Of a DNA stretch of 64,000 nucleotides, positions 52,108-64,000 are shown piece by piece; position 1 is the stretch's first letter, and every line of letters begins with the position of its first letter. Source of the stretch: Luscinia megarhynchos (Eukaryota; Chordata; Aves; Passeriformes; Turdidae); the NCBI GenBank assembly GCA_034336665.1, contig JAPFBE010000002.1, positions 14,362,906 to 14,426,905 on the forward strand, read 5' to 3'. The notes under the pieces were generated by a model that saw only the letters and a list, made by a program, of their open reading frames with translations, was not told the origin of the DNA and searched no databases. Made by a program: the position numbers and the translations under genes.

Positions 52108-52228
52108 AAGATTAAAAACCATCTGGACATAATCCTGAGCAATCTGCTCTAGGTGACCCTGCTGGAACAGGTAGTTTAGACAAGATGACTATCAGAGACC
52201 ACTTCCAGCATCAATCTTCCAATCATGA
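52108..52228 (+). mobile_element. Short CR1 LINE 3' fragment
   Basis: The string accatctggacataatcctg, then a gagcaatctgctctaggtga block with ccctgctggaacagg and an acaagatgactatcagag block, is the sense-strand end region of an avian CR1. The copy is about 120 bases long, truncated at the 5' side and lacking a clear terminal repeat. A second plus-strand CR1 lies 1.7 kb further on. Confidence 0.85.
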
Positions 52229-53930
52229 AACCAAAAGGGAAAAAAAAAAAAGTCTATTAACACCTACTCAGCTACCTCACTGAGAAGTCAACAGAGTGCA
52301 TAGCTTTGTTTTTGAAGACGATGCTGCAGTGTTTCTGGAGCTCCATTCACTTTCAGCATTCAGTAAGGAATGTGAGAAAGCTTTCCTTTACAGGATTTTC
52401 GCAAACCTTTAGCATTATCTTAATGCAGTTTTGTTAAGTGAATTATTTATTAACTTGATACTCTCATTGATTCACATAAGGAACTCCCACAAAAGCAATC
52501 AATTGTGCTTCTGAATGCAAATCAATGGCAAGCATTTAAAGGGATATTCCTCCTTTGATGCACATAGGAAACTCCCATGAAACAATAACAGGAAGTGTAC
52601 AAAGGCTTCTCTTGCTAAAAGTTATGCGAGATAAAGAAAACTTTTTACTATGTTTTGGTGTTGTTTTGAGGCTTTGTCTTTAACCTAATTTACATAATGC
52701 TTTACTGAATGTTAGCCTGGACTCCATTCAAGCTTTCTCACAGAACATAATCTGTTCTCTGACTGACATTACCAAGTTCTTCTACAGTTTCCTTGAAAGT
52801 ACATTTATTCTGGAATAACCACTCACTTCATAAAACAGAGTATCTGTTACAGGATTTAAACATAATCTCTATTCTGAAATAAAACACCCGTACAAGACTC
52901 TGTTTTGCAAAATAGTTTCTCCCGTAATAGCTGTGTCAATTAGTTTCACCATTTAGATACGTTCTAAGCTTAGCTGGACAGAATTTTAAATTTGCATTAA
53001 CAGAAAGCCAAGCTTTATTGTTTTATTAAGGTTTACAAGCCAATCACTTCCTGGTTCTTAGGAAATTTACAACCCAATATTCAACGGACTGTAAATTGCT
53101 AAATAGACTTATGTCAGCCAGGTTGAGCTATTTTATTGTTTGCGAGGCAAATTCATTTTGTCCTGGAGTAGATTTTTCCCCAAGGAAAAGGCATTAAAAC
53201 TATTGGAACTGAGAATTAAAAGAATCCTTGTATCTGTCAATAACGCTGTACAAATGTTGATGCCTTATGGAATTACCTTGTGATAGGAATGCTGTTGTCA
53301 TACATTGAAAAGAAATAGTATCTTAGAAACTTTAAAAGATCCCAATTTTCCAGAGTACTTTGATTCAAGAGATGTCAAATTACTTTGCACTTTTTCTTGA
53401 TACCAAGGCAATGCTGGTGAATCATGGCTATAATCATCATGTGACCACAAACAATTATCTGTCCTGTAAAACATTTCAAATAGCAAAGGACAGACAGCTG
53501 CTAATCACCATGATAGAAGATTTTAGACAAAGGACATTTCCTCGACAATTATTTGAACTATGGCACTTAAACTGGTGCCCATTTTCTTTGTCAGTTTATC
53601 TTCGACTTGATCAACATTCCACATCCTGCCCAGATTCTGCATGGAGCCCAGCAATAGCTAGATCGAAGATCATTAAATGAAAATCCACTTAATTTAAGGC
53701 AACAAGAGTGGATTTGTGCGTAGGCTTTGCACCCAGTCATTTATTTTCTCCCTGCCTGTAAGACTTTGCTGCTTAGGATAAGAATCTCCCAGGTATCTCC
53801 TCATTTTCCTCAACTGTTGCTAATGAATGAACTTCCATCCTCACACAGACATGGGTATCAGTAAATCTGATCATAGATCATCTTTTTCAATAAATGTTTC
53901 CATTCCACTGCCCTCACCAAAAAAGGGGTG
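52229..53930. other. Unique AT-rich spacer between two CR1 copies
   Basis: No gene is recognised. A 106-codon plus-strand open frame (53360-53680) has a TTG start and no recognisable product. The sequence from about 52.9 to 53.3 kb is free of simple repeats. Confidence 0.5.
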
Positions 53931-54403
53931 CAACACTGAGGAGGGCCAAAGAGATGATGAGAGGGTTGGAACACTTCCTATGAGGAAAGGCTGAGAGAGT
54001 TGAGATTGTTCAGGCAGGGGAAGGAAAGGCTATAGGGAGACATTATTGTGGTCTTTCAGCACCTAAGGGAGCCCTATAGAACAAAATGGGAAAAAGCTTT
54101 TTAGCACAGCCTGTTGCGAAAGGTCAAACTCAGGGTGATGTTCTTAAAGGGGAAGACTTAAATTAGAAAAAAGAAAGATTTTTTTCTTTTTGTCTTTTTT
54201 TGGTTTTGTTTTTGTTTTTGTTTTTAACAATGAGTGTAGCAAAAACTGCAAGGGGACAAGTTGCCCAGAGAAGGTGGTGGATGCCCCATCTCTGGAATAT
54301 GGGAAGCCAGGCTGGATGGGGCACTGAGCAACCTGATCCAGTTGAAGAAGTCACTGCTTATTGCAGGGGGATTGGACTATATGACCCTCGAAGGCCCCTT
54401 CTT
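53931..54403 (+). mobile_element. CR1 LINE 3' fragment carrying a T-rich expansion
   Basis: Sense-strand CR1 blocks appear in order. First come gaggagggccaaagagatga and a gagggttggaacac block, then gaggaaaggctgagagagtt, gtctttcagcacctaaggga and ggatgccccatctctggaat. Next come ggatggggcactgagcaacc and, at the right end, ggattggactatatgaccct plus cgaaggccccttc. The body is split by a T-rich tract at 54178-54226 that replaces the short T run normally found before the acaatgag block. The tail lacks terminal repeats. The plus-strand open frame at 54200-54472 is repeat-derived. Confidence 0.93.
54178..54226. repeat. T-rich low-complexity expansion inside CR1
   Basis: Runs of T are separated by single C or G bases, ending as TTTTTG-type units. 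It lies exactly where CR1 has a short T run, so it most likely grew from that run by slippage. Confidence 0.85.
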
Positions 54404-55206
54404 ATCCAAATTATTTTATTATCTTCTTGGCCAATGAAAATGCAGACACACACACACACAACTTGTTTATGACAAATTCATATTCTCTTGGGATCACCAG
54501 GGAGTTAGCCCTCACTTTAGACTGGCACAAACCCTTGTTCCTTCCCCTGTGGCACAGAACAGTCTAAGGCCACATGGACAGTTTTGCTGAACTTTGCCTA
54601 GTGAAGAAACTTATCACACTGACCTTCCTTTTAGCCTTATGCTTATGCTATGGTACTATTGATCCTAAGCTTTCTAAAGGGTTCTCAGAAATTACTTTTG
54701 CCCACATGGAGAAAGTGTCAGAAGGCAGAGTTTTTCTGTACCCTTCTGGATTAAACAGTGTACTTAAAATCAACAACAGTTAGCAGAACCCAAACTGAAA
54801 GACTGACTCCTACCTTTTTCTGTCAATATAAATATTTTCTGGGGATATCAACCACGTCTCTCTTTTAATGGCAGGTTTCAACATCGTGGTAGAGATAGAA
54901 GCACTCCTCTTTGGCAACTGGAAGTTACTTTGCTTTGAAAGATCCGTATTTGCTTTTGTTTTACAGAGAAAAGCCAGTATTTCATGGCAGTGAGTCCTCA
55001 TTTTAATGGATGCTCTCATTCAGGAATTATTGACCTGTTAGAAGTTTCTATCTGATGGCGAAGAAGACAGAGACTCAACGGGGGAAGATAGAAACACATT
55101 GGAGATTTCCTGCTTGTAACACGAGCCTCTGTACCACGACTTTCAGATTACAAACTGAAAAAGCTATTAAGGGAAAAAAGAGCTTCTTTGGAAGTGAAAA
55201 TTGTGA

Positions 55207-56220
55207 TGTGAATTTCTCTTACAAAGATTCTCCACATGCTCTTGTGTGTCACATTATGGCATTACACCCCAGAAACTGATTAGATGCAAGGAAAAAAGTA
55301 CACAAATTTCTACAAGCAGGTATATTCATGGAAGGAAGGAGAAGGAAGAAAACTTGCTTGGTCAATTTACAGTCTTGTTTCTGGATTCTGCAAGCAGGAG
55401 CACTGACAGAAATTTTCTAATAGAATTATTTTCCATCAAAACATTCTGGACAAAGAATAAGAATGACAGGTTTCCTGGTTCTTCTGGCTTTACATTATCA
55501 GGTGGGAAACTGGAGGCTGCATTTCATGTATTAAAATTATGAGGCATGCCAGGTGTGTAGATGGTTCCATTTTTAGCACTTGCTGCGTTACATAATGCAA
55601 CAATAGACAAAGTTATTCCTGAGTGTGCTTTTCCCCAGCTCAAACTGAAAACCTTTCCCAAAGTCAAGTTTTCGTTTCTCTGTCATTCCAGCATATGTCT
55701 TCTCAAAAGAAAAGTTCCCTTGACTGCAACATTTGGAAATTAAACCAGTAATTTCACGCTGTGAAAGGAAACATTTCCAATCCTGCCAAATTCCATTGTC
55801 TTTGTGACTTCCTGGGCTTTTATCCCTCTAGCTAAGGGAGTCCCAAATGTTCAGGGGGAGACAAAGGCAAGGTGCTCATGGTCAAGCACTGCCATTGTGC
55901 TAACTAACAACTCTAAGGTAATAAATGAATGCCTTATCTTAAGTCTTTGTTTCCTTGGCAGGGCTGGCTGTATGGGTGGCTACTCTTCCAAGGAGGCCTC
56001 AATCAAGTTAAATCAACATATTCCTAGAATTAACATACAAAATCTGGGGAAACACGAGGTGTTCTTAGATTATTCCCACACCTCAGTAGACGATTCTGCC
56101 TTTTATAGTAAAAAACCCGGACTCCTACAGTGTAATTGGCAGAGGTGGTGCACTCATGATCTAAGCATTCCATGTACCTGGAACCCATCAGTGAAACAGC
56201 AAAGAAAAAAGACAGCCTAA
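55207..56220 (+). other. Stop-poor forward frame, possible decayed coding sequence
   Basis: A single plus-strand frame runs about 338 codons with only four internal stops, at 55540, 55558, 55741 and 55762. The last open part (55765-56220) has 151 sense codons and a terminal TAA. In DNA of this composition about 20 stops would be expected. The open segments do not begin at convincing ATGs, apart from one at 55561, and the translation resembles no family I know. No splice sites were matched to the segment edges. It could be an old processed copy of a gene, an unrecognised exon cluster or a chance run. I do not assign a function. Confidence 0.2.
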
Positions 56221-57308
56221 GACTGCAGAGGCAAACAAACTGTGGTTTGCAGTTTACTGCATGCCTTGGCTATAATTTCAATACTTTTGATTCCATCTGC
56301 CCCCTTTGATTTCCTATCTCTGTATACAAATGTGTGCGTAAATAGGTATTACAAACACGTAAAGGTTGTGGTGAAAGCTGTCATACTGCTTTCATAAGAG
56401 TATATTATGAAAGGAATTGTTTCATTTTTCACATCCTAGCAAAGAAAAAAATACACGTACATATATGGGTCAACATCTTAGCACAATTCAGCTGCTCTCT
56501 ACCACTCCTTTGTTAGTTGTTTCAATGAAACATAAATTATGAGATCCATGTATGTATTTTGAAAAAAAATATGAATATTTAACACAAAATTATGCCTATA
56601 GTGATACTGCGTGGTAACTGGAAATTTTGATTCTGAATTCTCTAGTTACACTGGAAGATATGTCTGCCAAATGTGTACCCCAACTGTGGCAGTGATTCTG
56701 AATATTTTTAGTAAACTGTTGATGAGAGTCTATTTGTAGCCTAATTTTGTATTCCTGCTGATGACAGTATATTTTCCAAAACACACTGATAAATATTACA
56801 GCATTGTTTATTTTATCAGAATGTAAGTGCAAACGAAACATGCGGATAGTTCCGAGATAAATGGAGTAATCCCTAAAGAAGGCTGATTTCCGTTTCAGCA
56901 CTTTTCTGAGACCTCGGCTTGTTTTAAGTCTCTACAAGATCAGGGTCTTTGCCCTGCCTCTCCCTTTTCTTTTACGGTGTGACTGCCTTATACAAAGTGA
57001 TATTCCTATGCCAGAAGGTAGTATGTTTATGTAGCAGTTACCCAGACCTGACAAGTACTGTAGTGTATTTCTTCTGAAAATTGCCCAAGGTGGGGTTATT
57101 TCGCCTGCTTTGACAAATTCCAGGCGCACTAGCCGCATTATGCTGTCACATCTACCTTAGGTTCATCAGCAGCTTATTACCGATGCTGTTGTTTTCAACT
57201 CTAAACACATTATGGAGAAAGCAAGGAAGCACACAAACAAACCTATCTTAGCAATCACTTTAAAAACAGAGCCTTAAACAATGACACTGTGCAATAGCCT
57301 TGAGTGGC

Positions 57309-57364
57309 TTTTTTTTTTTGGTTTGGGGCTGGTTCGTTGTTTTTGGTTTTTGTTTTTTTTTTTA
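57309..57364. repeat. T/G-rich low-complexity run
   Basis: T runs alternate with GG and GGGG groups and end in a 13-base T stretch. The sequence has no transposon signature on either side. Confidence 0.8.
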
Positions 57365-57828
57365 ATAGCTGTGTTCTAATTCTTCAAAGAACAGAAAAGG
57401 GAGCTTTGAAAAGGTGCTAATAGACCATGAATTCGCAGCAGTGTAGTTTACAGCTAACTAAGCACACTCCCACTTCAAGCTCCGGCTGGAGAAAAAATGA
57501 GGGCAGCACAGAAGTGAATTAAAAATCGTGCTAGCAGTCCCAGCAACAACCAGGGCAGTAGCAGCTTATAAGATCAGCCTCGTTTGGCAGGGTGCCCGTC
57601 ATACCATGACCTAAGAGGGCCAGGGCAGGAGGATATCTCATGCCTTGCAAAAAGAGGATGGGGTGGGCTGCCAGGGAGTGGGATGGGAGCAAAACAAACA
57701 TCTTTAAAGACTATGTTGAATTAACTTGTTTTACAGAGCACTGACAGCAAACTCCTTGGTCCTTTCACTGTGTTTGGAGAGTTCTTCTATAATTTATTTT
57801 ATACCGTAGACAAATACTCTCTCTGGAT

Positions 57829-57992
57829 CAGCGGTCCGACTGGGAGAGATTACTATCGCAATGCCCCTCCTCCTGCCTGGGGGTGTTGTCCCCTCAAATC
57901 TCCCAGAGATGCTCATGTGCCTCCTCCAAATGTAGCCGTGGTTCCATGGCAGTCTAATCCGATGTAAGCTGCGGCTGCCGCGGTCCCTCCTT
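57829..57992. other. Local CpG cluster
   Basis: About eight CpGs occur in 164 bases, including a CCGCGG, in surroundings where CpG is rare. A 65-codon open frame (57770-57967, GTG start) overlaps it and is not recognised. It is too short for a standard CpG island. It may be a small unmethylated element, an exon remnant or chance. Confidence 0.4.
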
Positions 57993-59479
57993 CCCCAGCT
58001 GCTGCACTTCCCTGTGCCAGCCAGGATGCTTGTCTGGTCTCACACTGAACTGGTTCAGAGAAGACAGAACTGACTTCAAAAAAACCTTAACGCTGCCCTG
58101 TTAGCTCAGCTCCTTGTGGAGCCAAACAAGCACCAGCTCTGGTGCAAGACATGGGGTGGAGATATAGATGATTCAAAGCCAGGCAGCAGCTGCTCTGGTT
58201 TGGAGCAGCTTAGCCCATCTTGGAACCTCACTCCAGGAGGAGCCACCCAATGCCTGCTCTTTAAACTGCTTGCGATGATCTCGTTCCTTCTGCCTAGCCC
58301 AAGTGTGTGAGTGGTCCTAAAAAGAGCTTCCTCATCAGATCAGAAGGGGTGGGCAGCCTCCCCTTGCTATCAGCAGCCCTTTCCTCAGACACACCTACAC
58401 ATAGGGTTTTGTGGGATCCATGAAGCCCACGGGGAGCTCCTGCATTCCTGTGGCAGGACAGGCCCTGATGAGCAGTCTGTGTTAAGCTCGTGTCAGGGTC
58501 AAAGCCAACCTCTCAAGATCCCTTAGCCTGCTCAGCTGTGATGAACCAACAGGATCCACGCCTAATGTGACAGATGATTTCAATATACACATGCCAAGGA
58601 AATATGGTAGAGACACATCAAAGTCTCTCTGGACTGGACATTTATATATTTCCTTCCCTTTCTGCAGTTTACCCCTTTTTTATCAGATCCTGAGTAATAA
58701 GGCAGTAAGCAAAGTGGTTTCAAACTCCTGACTTTTTGCACACATAGTTACATCTGATGTGTGCATACTGGAAGGGGAAGAAAGTTCCTGTGGAGGAACA
58801 TGCAATAGCAAACAACAAACACATAATTAAGACAGTTTTACTATCTCCAAAGGTCACTTGCTTCTTTACAGTAGTAGCTGTAGAACAGTTTAGAGCCAAA
58901 AGCCTGGAGGGCAAAATTAAGGATACAAAAATTAGCCACTGGAGAGGGAGAATATCCCACAAGACATATTGTGTCTTTACTTGAAAGGTGAGTTTAATTG
59001 CCAACTCTTTCATGGTCTTCCCTTACCACCTTAGTTGGATGAATATTTAATTCTGCTGCACCCACATACATCTGTGAAGAATACATTCTGTAAAGTATCG
59101 TGGCGATAGACAGTAGGAACTGTAGATGCTCAGACAGAAGATGAGGACTATTCAAAGGCATCAAGAGAGAAAAAAACCCCTATCTTCTAGAAATGAGAGA
59201 GGATGGACTAGGAAAAGACCATGAGCTTCTGAGGAAAGAAAGGGAGGCACCAGTTAAGCTAGAAGAAAACCCTGAAGCCACCTTTTAGGTGCCAGACTTG
59301 TTAGTGGGAAGCACATCTATACCTACAACTTCCCAGCCTGTGACATTTTACTCACAGGAGGGCACCTGAATGGCTGAGTGATGTAGCTTGGGAAAGGAGT
59401 AGGAGTAACATTGCTCAGATTTCAAATTGCATGATGCAGGAAAATATCTTAATGGTCTGAAAGTACTGCAACACTCTCT

Positions 59480-59497
59480 GGGGGGGGTGGGGAGGGG
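59480..59497 (+). repeat. G-quadruplex-type run
   Basis: A G8 run, T, G4, A and G4 meet the usual pattern of four G-tracts with very short loops, on the plus strand. Confidence 0.7.
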
Positions 59498-60979
59498 AGT
59501 GAATAGAAAACATGCAGGGAAGGGAAAGAAGGTAAGTTCAGTAAGACAAGAATTCTAACCTATATGGTTGCAGAATGGTTTACTGGTCTGAAGACACTAG
59601 AAATGAAATGTACTTACTTTTTAGTAAGTAAAACTGTTCAGCTTATTGTCAAACACCCACTTGTTTATTGCCAACTGCTTGATTGTCAGATGCCAATTTA
59701 CACCCTAAATGTCTTTGGGCTGAGATCACCGCCGTGTTCCGGAGATAATCCTGTGGCCAGCAGAGAACTGTCCCTTAGGTGCTGTTCATTTGTAACACAA
59801 TGGAGATTTGCATGCTCTGTCTTAAGAGAAGGATTCCAAACTGTAGCAACACTCAGGCAGGAATGTTATCTGTGCCCTCCCCCAGACTCATTCCCTTAAA
59901 AAAAAACCCCCATGGATCGAGTTCTGCTTTTTCACTGATTCTCAGGAGCAATACAAAGATCTTCTCTGCCAATTGCAGATGTATTCTATTTTTTCTCCTA
60001 CATCAGATTATGAATCACTCTAAACAATAAGGAAAGACTATTCATCCCAAGTGGGGAAGATCTCACACACTATGTGATGATAAAGCATTTCACCCATTTG
60101 AGGGAAAAACGGAGAAAACACTACCCACAGAACTGCAACATCACATCATCTGCACTTTACTGAATGTTCACAGAACAGCACTGGAAGTCACTGAGGTGTC
60201 AGATAGTGATTTCATCATGTGTCAGGCCTCCCACTAATAAACGATTCATCTTTCTCAGTACTGACACCTCAAAGAACGGAGAAGAAAGAAATTAATAAAC
60301 TTTTAACTGAGAAGTACTCTACTGATATCATACTTGCCAAGTAAACAGAACCTTATGCACATACAAAGAATGTGTGCATCAATAGAATTTAATCTCTCAT
60401 TTATCTGAAGTGTACTTTTAAGTTTTAAAAGTGAATCTCTTACAGGGGAAAAAAATATCATGGAATTCCATGGGTATTATACCATATTATTGTTCATTTT
60501 ACAAATACAAGATTTCACAGAGCACAATACCCAGCTTTGTGTACTGAAGCTGGATTTGGGAAGAAATATTTTCTGGTTTACATATAAGTGGTTAATAGTA
60601 CACTGGTGACAATAAAACTGCCCCAACCTCTGAATTCTTTTACAGCTGTAAAAGAAGTCAAATTCCTCTTGAAGATGATAAGGAACTTACATTTGACTCT
60701 AATAAAAATGGGACTGGAAGAAAATCTGTCATTTTAATAGGAATTTGCATAATAATTATTTGATGCTTCATAAAGCCAGAACATCTTCCACTGATGACAT
60801 CAATGACAGTAGCTTTACTGGATGAGCAGGACTAACTGGAAAGCCAAACTTATGTCTCCCAGAAGACATGAACTTAAATACAGACCCAAAGTGGGCAATG
60901 TACTTATCAAGATACTACCATTATTGCTTGGCTTGCTATGACACTGAAGTTTGGAAAGTCACACACTGAGTTCCCAGGC

Positions 60980-60998
60980 TTTTTTTTTTTTTTTTTTT
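60980..60998. repeat. Poly-T tract of 19
   Basis: This is the longest T homopolymer in the window. No recognisable retrotransposon lies next to it on the minus strand. Confidence 0.95.
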
Positions 60999-61907
60999 CC
61001 CATTTTAACAAAATGCAATAGATACACAGAACACTCAAATTTCCACATTCTTTGTAAAAAATAAATAGTTTGGGGAAGAAAGCAATTCTAAAATATCCTA
61101 GCTGGAAAAAAAATAAAAGCTGTAACATGAATTTAAACCTTAAGAAGCATTAAAGAATCCACATGGGAGAGAGACCTAACAAATGACCCCTCTGTAGGAA
61201 AAAAGAGACAATTGTAATTCACTATGAAACCATGAGGCATCAACATACAGAAAACCAGGCTTTGCTGGTTCTGCCACTAATGGAGCTCCTTTGACTGTGG
61301 GAGACTTTTTTTTCCTCATCAAAACAGCATCTATTATAAACAAAACACTTCAATCAGTAGACTCAAAGCTGGATAGCATACAGATACAGAATTTATCCCA
61401 CTTGATTCCTCTCTCCTGGAGCGGGGAAGAGAATTAGACGAAGATGATAAAGTTTGGAATTGGACTTGGAGACCCATTCTCAGCAGAAATAATTAGGTTG
61501 GCAGGAAAACTGCTAGGGGACAGAAAAAAGCCACAGAACACTAAGGTGTCACATCCCACCTAAGCAGGTATTTATTTCTTTGTCTCACTCTGAATGTATA
61601 TACCAGTTAGCAATATGATGAATAGAGTTCTTAAAAGCAGTAATACATAAAAGCAAATTATTCTTTGCTGTTACCCCACCTCTATTCTGGTAGAATTAAT
61701 CTGGGCATTCAGGGTACAGATGATGTCCAGTTTCTCCATCAGTTTGATTTAGCATGACCTCTTCACTGTCAGCAGAGGAATGTAAAAGATGGAAATGAAC
61801 ATTTGTATGTAAGAAAATTTACATGGCTGTGGGGCAGGATGGCTGGATGATCAAAAAGCAAAGAAAATACTAAATACTTAAAACACTTCACCATGAAATC
61901 GCTTTCT

Positions 61908-61931
61908 CCCCTTTCCCCCACCCCCCCCCCC
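61908..61931 (-). repeat. C-run with G-quadruplex potential on the minus strand
   Basis: C4, TTT, C5, A and C11 on the plus strand give G11, T, G5, AAA and G4 on the minus strand, which satisfies the four-tract pattern. Confidence 0.7.
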
Positions 61932-64000
61932 ATGTTAAATCAGGTAGAAAAGTGTGATAATATTAAGGCTTAATCCAATTTAAATAAATTATTTTCTTGT
62001 AAATGTTAAAACAATCATTACATGCATCATTTACCCCCTCTTCTGCCCATAGTCTTAAATTATGCTCCATTATATCCAGATGGAAAAAATATGCAGAAAA
62101 TGTTTCTTAAATATCAGAAATTTTGTTGTTGATTATACTCTCAGAGGTAAAAGTCATTAAGGAGTTCTAGCAAAAAAAAAAAAAAGTCTTAGAAAGCATG
62201 ATGGGATTTTGTGTAGCAAACTTAATTAAGAAATTTCTTTGCTAGGTAACCAACAATATTTTATTACAAGCTTAAGGTATAAGATCATTATAGCTCTCTG
62301 TCGTGCTTGGCAGCAAAGAAAGAACACATGCAAAGAACAATCTTGTTCCTACAATTAATTACAAATGTACAAATGAGTGATATATCAGGCCCTGTCTACA
62401 CTGCACAGTCGTGCATTTATAACCATTTCACCATACACAGTTATTAAATTCATGCTTTGCATCTACAGTAGCTAGATACCACATCACAGCCACGGGTAAT
62501 TATGTTTATTCATGCACAGCTACCACCAGCCAGAACTGTATGTATGTGTCAGTCCATTTTAGCAAAATCTACATCAAATAACCAGTAGTGCAGGTCTCTT
62601 CAACTAGCTTTTTTCCTTTTGAAGCAGGCACACTGGAAGCAAGATAGGAGAAGGCAAGCCAGAAAAGAATGGGTGGCAAAGAGCAGGTGGTGACATCCAG
62701 CAGGCTTCAGCCAGGGCCATTCTGGGTCACTTGGTGTGGTGACAATCAGCCAACTCAGAATCCCACAGCAACCCGTCCTGTTTATCTCACAAATCCTCAG
62801 TTCCCAAAAAAGGGTCTACCGCAGAAGAGGTGAGAAATTCTCTCCCCACTGGCAACACAAAAGGAGGAAACACCTGGGCACTGGGCAGCCCCTGGCTGCT
62901 GGTGGGGATCTCCAGCTGTGCCTGAGGGTTGCCAGTGGAAGAGCCCTGCAGGAACAGGGCTTCTGCAGCACAGCAACCTGCAGCACACAGCACAATGAGC
63001 AACGGGGCACTGATGAATTCTCCTCAGCAGAGAAGTCCATCCTACATCCTACCCTCTTAAAATTTCAGTTCAGCCAGCTGAGCTACTGGATCACAGTGGG
63101 GTGCCAAGCCTGGGTGTCCAACAGGAGCAGAGTACAGACAGCTACAGAAGAAAACAGTTCAGAGGGTGTCCACTCAAAGACTGAGCCAAGTCAAAACCAA
63201 GCAGAAATCCCTGCTGTGACTACAGGGACACAGCACCTACACACTGTAGACACTGACCTAACCACATTGCTCAAGGCTTTTAACACTGATCTCACAGGCA
63301 GAATTTAAAATTCACCACTCTTGCTATTCTCTTCCAAGGCCAGCAAAGGATATTTTGTGTTAACCTCGAGCCTTCAGTTCATGCTTCTCCCTAGGAACAT
63401 TTGTTTCACTCTGCTGTCTAAAGTCAGTCCCAGCCAGAAAACTGAATAACACCAGTCTCACTGAGAAGTGTGTCAACAAACCCAAACCACTGCAGCTCTG
63501 AGCATGTTAACTCACCAGACAGATTACTCGTTTATAGAGAGAATTCCAGTCTTTGACTCACTGGTCCATAAGAGTGTTCCCACGCCATTCTCTCATCCAG
63601 ACAATTCCTTCATCCTGAATGGTTTGCTAAGAAAGCGTGAGATTATTTGTGTTATATTCCATACAACATACAAAGATATAATCATATAATTATGAGATGC
63701 TCTAGTTCCAAAAGCCATAAATTCTAAGCAAGATTATCTTGGGTTTAAAATTAATCTTTCTGGGTTTACTAGATGAGCCATCTCATGGCCCAGATGGGCA
63801 AGTTGACATATTACAGTTTATGTAACCATATGTAAGGCACACACTTACTAGAAAGGGCTACTGGGGCTGTTGCCTACACTTTTTGTGACAGCTGCAGGTG
63901 TCATATTCTCCTGTCAGCTGATGAGAGAATGGTATCAGAACTCAATAGGACAAACATATTTTTAATTTACTGGCAGTTTCAAAACTTTTAATTAATGAAC

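Larger units (their letters stand above)
54404..57769. other. Spacer containing a stop-poor forward frame
   Basis: No gene is recognised. The notable item is the forward frame at 55207-56220, described separately. Otherwise there are short open frames, AT-rich patches around 56.4-56.8 kb and a T/G-rich run near 57309-57364. Confidence 0.45.
57993..64000. other. Gene-poor stretch with two G-rich runs
   Basis: No exon, RNA gene or transposon was recognised. A 190-codon plus-strand open frame (62736-63308) contains no ATG at all beyond its GTG start and has no recognisable product. G-quadruplex-type runs lie at 59480-59497 (plus) and 61908-61931 (minus), and a T19 tract at 60980-60998. Confidence 0.5.

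Noticed and set aside
53360..53680. 106-codon open frame between two CR1 copies
   Set aside because: It has a TTG start, no recognisable product and no matching splice sites.
62736..63308. 190-codon plus-strand open frame
   Set aside because: It starts with GTG and contains no ATG, so it cannot be a normal eukaryotic single-exon gene. No family was recognised, though an internal exon cannot be fully excluded.
1..64000. CRISPR array, operon or bacterial-type defence or mobile system
   Set aside because: No spaced direct repeats, ribosome-binding-site-led gene runs or recognisable bacterial proteins were seen. The DNA is vertebrate in character.

Overview
The window reads as non-coding chromosomal DNA from a bird nuclear genome. 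The main reason is its repeat content. All six recognisable LINE fragments are 5'-truncated CR1 copies, and the longest minus-strand copy still carries the terminal ATTCTATG-type repeat at its 3' end. A degraded LTR of avian endogenous-retrovirus type lies at about 410-693. I see no Alu/B1-type SINEs or L1, overall repeat density is low, and base composition is AT-leaning with few CpGs. The species cannot be named from this.

The one gene I can call with confidence is a tRNA-Tyr(GUA) on the minus strand at 24759-24848. It has a 17-nt intron, intact A and B boxes, a fully paired acceptor stem and a T5 Pol III terminator. No protein-coding exon could be recognised. Most open frames are short, begin at GTG or TTG, or are produced by repeats, notably a perfect 41-copy GGAT array at 19281-19444.

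Layout: 240-693, a CR1 fragment followed by an LTR remnant. 694-19280, mostly featureless DNA with a CR1 at 4135-4545, an exact 20-bp tandem duplication at 6901-6940 and a stretch of unusually long but unrecognised open frames at 11.7-13.1 kb. 19281-19444, the GGAT microsatellite. 23.1-26.2 kb, the liveliest part: a long hairpin, a three-copy octamer-like repeat, a short CR1 tail, the tRNA gene and another CR1. 27.5-30.3 kb, a strong TATA box with possible splice signals downstream and a compact cluster of nuclear-receptor half-sites. 34.6-52.1 kb, gene-poor AT-rich DNA with simple repeats, a CTCF-like site and stretches that look like conserved non-coding DNA. 52.1-54.4 kb, two further CR1 copies, one with a T-rich expansion inside it. 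55.2-56.2 kb, one forward frame with markedly few stops. 57.8-58.0 kb, a local CpG cluster. The rest is featureless apart from two G-quadruplex-type runs.

I found no CRISPR array, operon, mobile defence system or other clearly new multi-gene system. The best candidates for follow-up are the stop-poor frame at 55207-56220, the nuclear-receptor composite element at 30287-30308, the TATA/donor/acceptor arrangement at 27529-28660 and the hairpin at 23100-23134.
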